Shown here piece by piece: positions 57,179-64,000 of a DNA stretch of 64,000 nucleotides. Position numbers and translations under genes: made by a program. How positions within the stretch are numbered: the first letter of the stretch is position 1; each line of letters opens with the position of its first letter. The stretch comes from Benincasa hispida. Lineage: Eukaryota; Streptophyta; Magnoliopsida; Cucurbitales; Cucurbitaceae. Below the pieces are notes generated by a model, which was given only the letters and a program-made list of their open reading frames with translations, had not been told where the DNA came from and ran no database searches. Where the stretch lies: positions 53,118,960-53,182,959 of the forward strand of contig NC_052354.1 in assembly GCF_009727055.1 (NCBI RefSeq). Reading direction: 5' to 3'.

Positions 57179-57583
57179 TATTATAAATATTATGATAATT
57201 GTTGTCCATTAGATGCTCGTGCTTCGTGTCCATTGACCATGTATCATGCCCCCATTTCTCAAAGTGTTGTCTATGTATCTCAACATTACACATTATTAAT
57301 GTTTATATAATCTACCTCTTACTTGCCAAATTACCTATAAATAGTGGCATTTTGTGAGTTTTGGAAAACACACACACATTGAGCAAAGTCCATGAAAATT
57401 GGAGAAAGTGGATAATTTAGATAAATTTCTTATTTTATACTTTGTTATTTTTTTTTATTTTTTTATATTATATTTAATTTATTTTAATATTTATTTATTT
57501 TATTATTATATTATATTATATTTATTTTAATATTTTATTTTATTGGTATCCATGGTCTTGTTGTGCTCCTCAAGTTCACAATA
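57179..57583 (+). mobile_element. 3' LTR of the copia element
   Basis: It starts TATTATAAATATTATGATAA and ends CAAGTTCACAATA. It carries the same blocks as the 5' LTR with visible divergence: CCTATAAATAGTGGCATTTT here against TTTTATATAGTGGCATTTTG there. CTATAAATAG (about 57330-57339) is a good TATA box. Confidence 0.88.
57330..57339 (+). promoter_or_regulatory. TATA box in the copia LTR
   Basis: CTATAAATAG is followed within about 40 bp by the likely transcription start region (CACACACACATTGAG). The 5' LTR has the weaker TTATATAGTG at the same place. Confidence 0.5.
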
Positions 57584-58060
57584 GTAAGATTATTTTTAGG
57601 GTATTTTTGTGATTTGGGTTAGATTTTCATTTAGTTACTGAAGCTTAAACAAAAGTAATACTTTTTTCTTTTAGGTTTAGAAAACAATTCTAAATTTTTT
57701 TGGAGTGGATTTGATCATTAATTGACTAATAAAAAAATGACTAATTTAATCGAGGTAGCATTTTTTAAATGACATGACCCATTATACTAATTTAATTTTC
57801 ATTTTAGCTTCATCTTCTCCTTTCCCTCATAATTCTGTCATGCCAGTGACCACCGATAGCCTATCTAACTATTACTTCCATAACCTTCATTTTACAGCGT
57901 GATTTGAGGAATAAATTAGGAAAGGTAATAATAATTCTATCAACATAACCTACTTCCACTTTTTTCTCTTCTTTCTCTTGAGATGGTTTAAAACTATTTT
58001 CTAAATTTTGAGAATTAAAATGTGCTAGAGAAAATATAATCTATAATAAATAGATTAACC
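57584..58060. other. AT-rich spacer between two copia elements
   Basis: After the TSD GTAAG the sequence is AT-rich and non-coding. The portion from about 57800 could be a decayed continuation of the minus-strand copia element, but I cannot align it to a domain. Confidence 0.4.
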
Positions 58061-58149
58061 CTAGGATCATTCATGTCAAATTTCCAAGAATAAATAACAT
58101 ATCGATTTCCATTGAGATTGATGATAGCTTCAAGATGGCGATGACTTTA

Positions 58150-58313
58150 AAATAGCAACAAACTTGAAACCTCGAGAGTGCTCAGAATACCCTAAAAGGT
58201 CTAGCCTTAGTTGGACAACCCCAGATGTGAAAATGCCTAATACTAGGCTTCTTTTTTGTCCACAACTCATAAGAGATTTTAGTTACTGTTTTACTATGTA
58301 CCCTATTAAGGAT
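58150..58313 (-). pseudogene. copia integrase C-terminal part
   Basis: The minus strand reads NRVHSK, then SYELWTKKKPSIRHFHIWGC and PTKARPFR, matching the P.YELW..KKP...H...WGCPA block that ends copia integrase. A frameshift and stop follow near 58190, then SRGFKF. It directly continues the integrase piece at 60440-60820 once the LTR at 58319-60434 is removed (ATYI...LNRV). Confidence 0.82.
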
Positions 58314-58318
58314 ATATG

Positions 58319-60434
58319 TGTTGAGGATGATACCCTAAACTCTCATTGGGTCCTGTGGTTTGTAAACACAGTTTTGGACAAACGCTTGTGATGTAGTAAT
58401 ATATGATATTTTCTTCACTTTTGTCTATGAACGTTGGATGTTTTAATTGCTTTACCACAACTAATAAACTAAGATCCCTGGTTGTCATTTGTAACTTAAG
58501 CATGTATGTGGAGACATACAGGTAAATCATGCCTTAAGTGATAACCAAAATGGTCTGTAGTATATGGATACATAAGGTAAATCTTATCCTGGTAATACTA
58601 TGGATGCGACCCGCTTTGTAGAATAGTTATAAGTATCGTGACTTACTACAGATGGTCTGATCCTGATCATTCATGTGGAAACATGCGAGCGGGGGCGTCC
58701 TATACAAAGAAGTTTGTATAAGACCGGACCACGAAGTGTTATAGTCTCGTTATATAATGTCGTTTATGACAGAGAATTCACTTCACTAGAATGACCATAG
58801 GTAACATGACCTCAATCTTAACTGAGGTGGGAATTCCTGCCTTTGAGAGTGGTCTTTTGATTTGCATGGGTGCGAGTGGCCAGATCACCGACTCAAACCT
58901 ACCACTTTGAAGATTCATCTGATTTGGGAGCTAGGAACTCAGCTACACAAGATGGAATTCACTCCTTCCCCGAAGCAGGGGTAAGTAGATAGATTGCTCC
59001 CTTAAGAACTGATTCCGGGGCTTGAACGATGTGGCGTCACACATCTTCTCATGGCCTAAGAGGTGTCTATACATAGTAAGATTATGTTGTATTGTTCATT
59101 AGAAGGATCAGTGGTACTTAAGGAGTTAGATGAAACCACAGAGGCAAAACGGTAAATTGGTCCAGCTGTACTTACGAAAATCTGTGAAGGGTTATTGTAC
59201 TGTTAATTAGTTATATCCGATGGATACAGAAATATATTTGTGGAGAGAAGAATGCAGTCATCGGTCTTTAGTGGAGTGTCTGGCAGTTAACGGATGGTGG
59301 ATCTTATGGCAAAAGTATTTAGTCAGCTATTCACGTACCGTTGGAGCTTCGAGCCATGGGTCCATAAGGTCTCCTTGGTAGCTCAATGGATTTAAGTTGA
59401 GAATCATTTTTTTAGTCAGTTTGAAGTGTTCAAATTGACAAAAGGGAGTTCGATTATATATGATATGATTGAACTAGTCAATTGTATATGATATAGTTGA
59501 CATCATGTATGAGATACATTAAATAGAGGAAATAGATATAAATATGATTTATATCTAGTAGAAGAGAAAAGACTATGGCTCATATGTTACTTTTGATGTG
59601 ATATTAAACCATAGGTTAATGAATATAATATGATATATTTATTATTTAATTAAACGATTATAGGATAATTGTTGCCCGAATTTTTCTCCGTAACCGAATG
59701 AGATAGTGGGAGGTTGCATTCCGTTTTCGTAACTAAAGGATAAAATGAAAATTGTTTTCATTTTGCAAATGATCAGACATTCGTTCACGAGTAGTGTATA
59801 CTGTCTATTGCATAGCAAACCGAGAGCTTACACAATAGCTCAAAGTTTCTAAACGATCGTATACACGTGCACGATTTACTAAACGATCGCATAGGATTTG
59901 CTAAACAATTTTTTAGCTCTTTCTAAATGATCAGGCGCCCGAGCGTTTTACTAAACGATCATCTATATGATCACGCCCCTTTAGCTAAACAATCATATAC
60001 CTCTACCTAAACGATCGAGCATCGCCTATACGATAGACACCCGATATTCTCCCACTTGCTTGGTCGTGGTATACGATCATCTCTTCCTCTTTCCCTCTAC
60101 AAAATTTAATAGAGCCCACACCTCCTGGATTCTCACACCGAGAATACCAAGGGTTCTAAGTGGTGGTGTCTTCACTGATGTCGTGTTCGTGAGGAGGCCG
60201 TTCGTGGGTAGACGATTTGGTGGACGATTACTTGGACATTCTTAGCGAGAGCAAAATGAGCAGTCCTTAGACGAGAACGAGATTTTTGTGAAGAAAGGTT
60301 CTTCAACTGGTACGTTTCTTGTTCTTTATGTTGTTTAAGTTTCAAAGCATGCCTGTAATTTGTTGTTAAATGCATATCTATTATGAAACGATCTTGTTTC
60401 TGCTCAGAGGTACTCTTTGATAAGAATTCCTTTA
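58319..60434 (+). mobile_element. Solo LTR (family A, copy 3) in the minus-strand copia integrase
   Basis: It starts TGTTGAGG and ends TTCCTTTA (CA decayed to TA). It is flanked by a perfect 5-bp TSD ATATG (58314-58318 and 60435-60439). Removing it restores the integrase codons for ATYI-LNRV. It shares GGAGACATACAGG, CTTAAGTGATAACC, ACCCGCTTTGTAGA and GCGAGCGGGGGCGTCC with copy 2. A cluster of CTAAACGATC motifs lies at 59849-60017. No internal coding sequence is present. Confidence 0.92.
59849..60017 (+). repeat. Reiterated CTAAACGATC motif array inside solo LTR copy 3
   Basis: Four exact CTAAACGATC copies (from 59849, about 59879, about 59952 and 60007) and three variants (CTAAACAATT, CTAAATGATC, CTAAACAATC) occur in 170 bp; several extend to the palindrome CGATCG. 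LTR copy 2 has fewer, more diverged units at about 8478-8590. Spacing is irregular. They resemble a reiterated U3 protein-binding site, which is an inference. Confidence 0.75.
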
Positions 60435-60439
60435 ATATG

Positions 60440-60820
60440 TTGCAGTCTTTAGTGCCTCACCTCAAAGGGATTCTGGTAGAGAAGAATGACTAATCATACT
60501 TCTTACAATATCCTTAACTATTCTATTTCGCTTTTTTGCTACACCATTCATGCTGGGTTTTTCTGACATAGTGTATTGCGAGACATTTCCTCATTCCTCT
60601 AGGTATTTGGCAAAGGGCCCTGGACATTGCTCACCTGATCCATCATATCTGTCGTAGTATTCACCACCACGATCGGATTTAACAGCCTTAATTTTCTTTA
60701 TAAGTTGAAGTTCAACTTCAGCTTTGAAAGACTTGAAAATGTCCAAAGATTGAGGCTTCTCATGAATTAAATATAGGTACTCATATCTTGAATAGTCATC
60801 CATGAACATAATAAAATATT
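60440..60820 (-). pseudogene. copia integrase core, middle part
   Basis: The minus-strand frame MFMDDYSRYEYLYLIHEKPQ, then SDRGGEYYDRYDGSGEQCPG, covers 60809-60591. It holds the catalytic FMDDYSRY and KSDRGGEY aspartates. The next block, PSMNGVAKKRNRIVKDIVRS, lies at about 60563-60504 and includes an N-G-V-A-K in place of the usual NGVAER, where the E would be the third catalytic acid. A stop separates the two, and another follows at SLPESL near 60460. Confidence 0.88.
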
Positions 60821-60825
60821 GTTAT

Positions 60826-62724
60826 TGTTGGATTGTACGTCCTAAAACTCGTAGTTTTTAATGTTAAACATATTATATAATCAATAAAGATATTATTGAG
60901 GTTTTTTCAATAAAATTGTTATTGAATATGTAAATTGCACTTGTAAAGTATAAATCCAATAAACTACGAACCATTGGCTATTGTTATGAATACTTTATGT
61001 GGAGACATAAACTGGATCAAGTTCGAGTATAATAGCCTAAATAGTCTATAGTACTTGAATTAGGTTGGGCACCTAATTCTGGAGATACTATTGAATACGG
61101 CCCCCTTTATGATTGTTACAAATGTTGTAAAGTGTCATAAACGATGTGATCAATTCATTCATGTAGACATATGTGAGCGGGGGTGTTCTACACGATGAGA
61201 TTGTGTAAGACTGATAACAAAATAATCACTGTTACGTATTAACATCGTCTACTGTTAACACTGATTTATTTCACTTCTTAATAACCTAGATAACTTGATA
61301 TGAATCATGAGCTGTCTATGAACTCCTGTTTATTCGGGATTGTTCCTTGATTTACATAAGTGTGGGTAAGCTTAACAGCGTTGTTCAATATGCCTCCCAT
61401 TTCAGGGATAAGACCGGATAGATAACAAGAGACATAGAATTTGCAAGATTGAATTGACTCCTACCCATTTTAAGGATAGTAAAAAGGTTATTCCCTTAAA
61501 GGTTGATCCCGGGTCTTAAACAAAGGACACCATCCTCTCGTTGGCCTGAGAGGGAATGGACTTAGTGATTAATATTATAAATCAATTATTCATTAGAGGA
61601 ACAGTGGTACTTAAGGAGAAAAGATGTAACTCATGGGTAAAACAATAATTGACCTAGCTGAGGTTACAAATAACCTGTGAAGGATCAACTTATCGATGAC
61701 GATTATATCAAATGGACACATAATATATTTATAGTGAGGGGAGTGAAACTATAGGCTATAGTGGACAGTCTTGTTAGTCAACAAATGTTGATTAACTAGG
61801 TTAAAGAGTTTGACCGATTAGTCTCAAATCGTTGGAGCTCATGATCTGTAGATCCATCGAGTCTCCTTGCTAACTCACTACAGACAAAATTGAAGAACTA
61901 GGTGAAATGAGAATTTGAAATGTTCAAATTCGACCTTTAGGGAAAATTGTATTTTATATAAGATATAACTTACAATTATTTAATTATTTTTGGAGAGTTT
62001 GTTTTAAATAAAATATTAGCATGAAAGTGTTTTAAAATTTGATTAATGTGATTAACCAAAGTTAGGTGTCAAAGACAATTTAATATGTGATATTAAATTT
62101 ATTTATTTTATTTAATTAAATTTATTTTAATTAAATAATTTCTAAAATATGAAAATAGTATTTCATATTTTCTCAAAAAAAAAATTGTTTTATTATAAAT
62201 TTATTTTAATAAAAAAATTAGTTAGTAGAAAAATCCAATTGTTGGATTTTTCCACTAAGTGAATTTTGAAGTGGCTTATGCTAAGCTTGACACCTACATT
62301 ATTCATGCTAATGGAGTTTGAAGTGGAAGTCATGGAAGAAGGATTTTTGCATATGTTTTGTTTATAAATAGGTTTTGATTTTCAAAAATTTAAAACTAAT
62401 GCTTCCTTAATTTTTGAAATTATTCTTTCTCAAATTCTCTTTGACTCTCCAAATTAATTATTGAAATTCCCTATTTTTCACTAAAGTTTTGGTCCCACAA
62501 CCGTGTTCTTCAAGCGGAGAATAGCGAGAATTTACCGTTGGTAGTGTCGACTGTGTTCTTCAACTGGAGAATAACGAGAATTCAACCGGAGACGAAGTTT
62601 ATCATAGAAACTACAAAGTTTGTATCTCTAACTCTCTTTGCATGCTTAATCCTTAGTTAATTATTTGTAATTAGAGCGTTATGGTACATTACTTCCGCTG
62701 TGCATGCTTCTTTTAATTCCAACA
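60826..62724 (+). mobile_element. Solo LTR (family A, copy 4) in the minus-strand copia integrase
   Basis: It has perfect 7-bp inverted termini TGTTGGA...TCCAACA. It is flanked by a 5-bp TSD GTTAT (60821-60825) / GTTGT (62725-62729) with one change. Removing it restores WNEQ-QYFIMFMDDYS on the minus strand, and the coding frame shows the original target was GTTGT. It is closest to copy 1 (CCCTAAAACTCG-type start, AT-rich AATTAAATTTATTT region) and has a TATA-like TATAAATA at 62363-62370. Confidence 0.93.
62363..62370 (+). promoter_or_regulatory. TATA box in solo LTR copy 4
   Basis: TATAAATA lies after the AT-rich U3 part, at the same relative place as TATAAAAG in copy 1. As a solo LTR it could still start transcription; activity is unknown. 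Confidence 0.4.
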
Positions 62725-63040
62725 GTTGTTCATTCCAAGAAGCCGCAGAAAACGGACCACAAATGTCTGTATATATTAGTTCTAAGACGTTTGAGCATAT
62801 GTTGATACCTAATTTTCTTATGTTTGTCTGTTTTCCCTTAATACATTCCACACAAATGTTGAAGTTATCTAAATCAAGGGAATCAAGAATTTCATCTGAC
62901 ACAAGTCTTTGAATTCTTTGTTTAAAGATGTGACCTAAATTCTTGTGCCATAACATAGCAGAATTCTCATTTAATTTACGCTTTGTACCACATGAATTAG
63001 ATAACAGGGTCTTGTTAAATGAAGCAAAAGAATCAAGCAT
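62725..63040 (-). pseudogene. copia GAG-pre-integrase and integrase N-terminal part
   Basis: The frame from 63040 downward contains MLWHKNLGHIFKQRIQRLVS, then CVECIKGKQTN and LIYTDICGPFSAASWNEQ. The H...H...C..C finger (HKNLGH, CVEC) and the first integrase Asp (YTDICGPF) are present. The frame ends artificially in the inserted LTR; residues after WNEQ come from LTR sequence. Upstream, 63050-63240 is degenerate. Confidence 0.85.
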
Positions 63041-63219
63041 ATATAAATTATCAATTAAAGAACCGGTACCAATAAGTTTGGAATCTTAAAAAATACTAAC
63101 TTTATTATTTCCAATAGAACAAAAAAAACCAAATTTATCCAAACTTGAAATAGAAACTAAATTTTGTCTAAATGATAGTACAACAAAAGTCTCCTTCAAA
63201 TCCAAATAATAAGTTTTTA

Positions 63220-63580
63220 AAAGTAATCTAAAATTCTCCTAGAACTGTTTTGTCATCGCCCACATAGACAAGTCTTTCAGCATTACTTGGCAGCCGGCTC
63301 GACAGGCAACCCTGCATTGATATGCTTATGTAAGTAGTAGCATTAGAATCTACCCACCAAGTATCTATAGGTACATAAGCTAAATTACTTCGGAAAAAAC
63401 CAAAGTAAGAAATTTACTCTTTTTTACATGCCACTTGGCGTACTTGGGACAATCTTTCTTGAAATGACCTTTTTTTTTGTAGAAAAAATATGGATTTTCA
63501 GTAGTTTGTTTCTTGCTCTTATTTTGCTTAGATGTCCCTTCTGCCGTCTTTTTCTTCTTATCACGAAAGTCAGTTGCCAA
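63220..63580 (-). pseudogene. copia zinc knuckle and protease
   Basis: The frame 63580-63380 has a Lys/Thr-rich start and FFYKKKGHFKKDCPKY, a zinc knuckle whose first two cysteines are both Tyr, so it cannot bind zinc normally. The protease follows in another frame at about 63360-63250: WWVDSNATTYISISMQGCLS, with DSN in place of the usual DSG active site. Both changes point to loss of function. Confidence 0.78.
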
Positions 63581-63685
63581 ATGAGCACTTTATGTCCTTT
63601 CTCTCTTAATCTTATATTCTTCTTGCATACATTGTGAGATAAGCTCATTAATATCCATTTATCCTTCTGGGTATTATAGCTTATC

Positions 63686-63988
63686 TTAAATTGAGTGAAC
63701 AGGAAGAGAGATAAGTACCAAATGTATGAGTAGATTTTCATCTATCTCGATATCAAGTGCCTTTAATTTTCCTGCGAGATTGGACATTTCCATAATGTAC
63801 TTCCTTATGTTCTCATTGCTCTTATACCTCATAGAAGTTAAAGAAGTCAAAAGATTATTTGTTTCCCCTTTTTCGTTTTTAGCAAAATATTTCTCAATTT
63901 GAGCAAGGAACTTATTGGCATTTTCACTTTCCGTGATAGAGCCCCGAAAAGACTTCGGAATGGAGTGTCTAATGATCATCAGACACAA
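63686..63988 (-). pseudogene. copia gag (UBN2) fragment
   Basis: The frame reads MCLMIIRHSIPKSFRGSITE, then ANKFLAQIEKYFAKNEKGET and LAGKLKALDIEIDENLLIHL, a standard copia gag middle. It runs into the window end on its N-terminal side, so the start is not the true gag start. Confidence 0.85.
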
Positions 63989-64000
63989 GTGATTTGACTA

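Larger units (their letters stand above)
50817..57583 (+). mobile_element. Full-length inactive Ty1/copia element with both LTRs
   Basis: Two related LTRs (50817-51195 and 57179-57583) flank gag-protease-integrase-RT-RNase H in copia order. The whole unit is bounded by a perfect 5-bp TSD GTAAG (50812-50816 and 57584-57588). Stops and frameshifts occur in every domain. Two later insertions sit inside it: a TIR element in the protease/integrase region (52950-53579) and a GC-rich 561-bp segment in the RT end (55650-56210). The clade is not assigned. Confidence 0.93.
58060..64000 (-). mobile_element. Minus-strand Ty1/copia element, gag to integrase, running off the window
   Basis: Read right to left the order is gag (63988-63686), zinc knuckle (63580-63380), protease (about 63360-63250), GAG-pre-integrase (63040-62740), integrase core (62725 onward, continuing at 60820-60590 and 60530-60440) and integrase C-terminal region (58313-58150). 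RT and RNase H are not seen to the left, so the 3' half is lost or unrecognisable. Two solo LTRs interrupt it at precise codons. The 5' LTR would lie beyond 64000. Confidence 0.88.

Noticed and set aside
1..64000. CRISPR arrays, bacterial operons or phage modules
   Set aside because: The window is plant nuclear DNA; the regular short repeats seen are microsatellites or LTR motifs without spacer structure.

Overview
This is plant nuclear DNA. It holds two intron-containing genes with GT-AG introns in a very AT-rich background packed with nested LTR retrotransposons, LINE remnants and MITEs. The proteins are those of a eudicot. The repeat style recalls Cucurbitaceae, but that is an impression and not a proven assignment.

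Layout. 1-2610: the 3' end of a Ty1/copia element, with a degenerate RNase H and its 3' LTR. 2611-12294: a decayed Ty3/gypsy chromovirus whose 5' LTR is mostly replaced by the copia insertion and whose integrase is split by a solo copia-type LTR (7030-9099, TSD ATGCA). 12295-17219: AT-rich intergenic DNA. 17455-37568 (+): a 15-exon gene for a 656-residue RabGAP/TBC-domain protein. Its large introns hold LINE fragments on both strands, a hAT-type MITE with an 8-bp TSD, a plastid ndhH fragment and a SART3-like pseudogene piece. 38145-39168 (-): a three-exon R2R3-MYB gene most like MYB82, convergent with the TBC gene. 39169-50816: AT-rich intergenic DNA with MITEs, SINE-like remnants and microsatellites, and no convincing gene. 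50817-57583: a full-length but inactivated Ty1/copia element with both LTRs and TSD GTAAG, itself carrying a 630-bp TIR element and a 561-bp GC-rich insertion. 58060-64000 (-): a second copia element, running off the window, interrupted by two solo LTRs (58319-60434 and 60826-62724).

Only the TBC and MYB genes look functional. The first would act in Rab GTPase inactivation during vesicle traffic, the second in bHLH-partnered transcription in epidermal or trichome cells. Nothing suggests they work together. Every retroelement reading frame seen carries stops or frameshifts. I found no tRNA or rRNA gene, no CRISPR array and no evident new multi-gene system. The main interest is the retrotransposon archaeology: several insertion boundaries can be fixed to the base from TSDs and from coding continuity of the host element.
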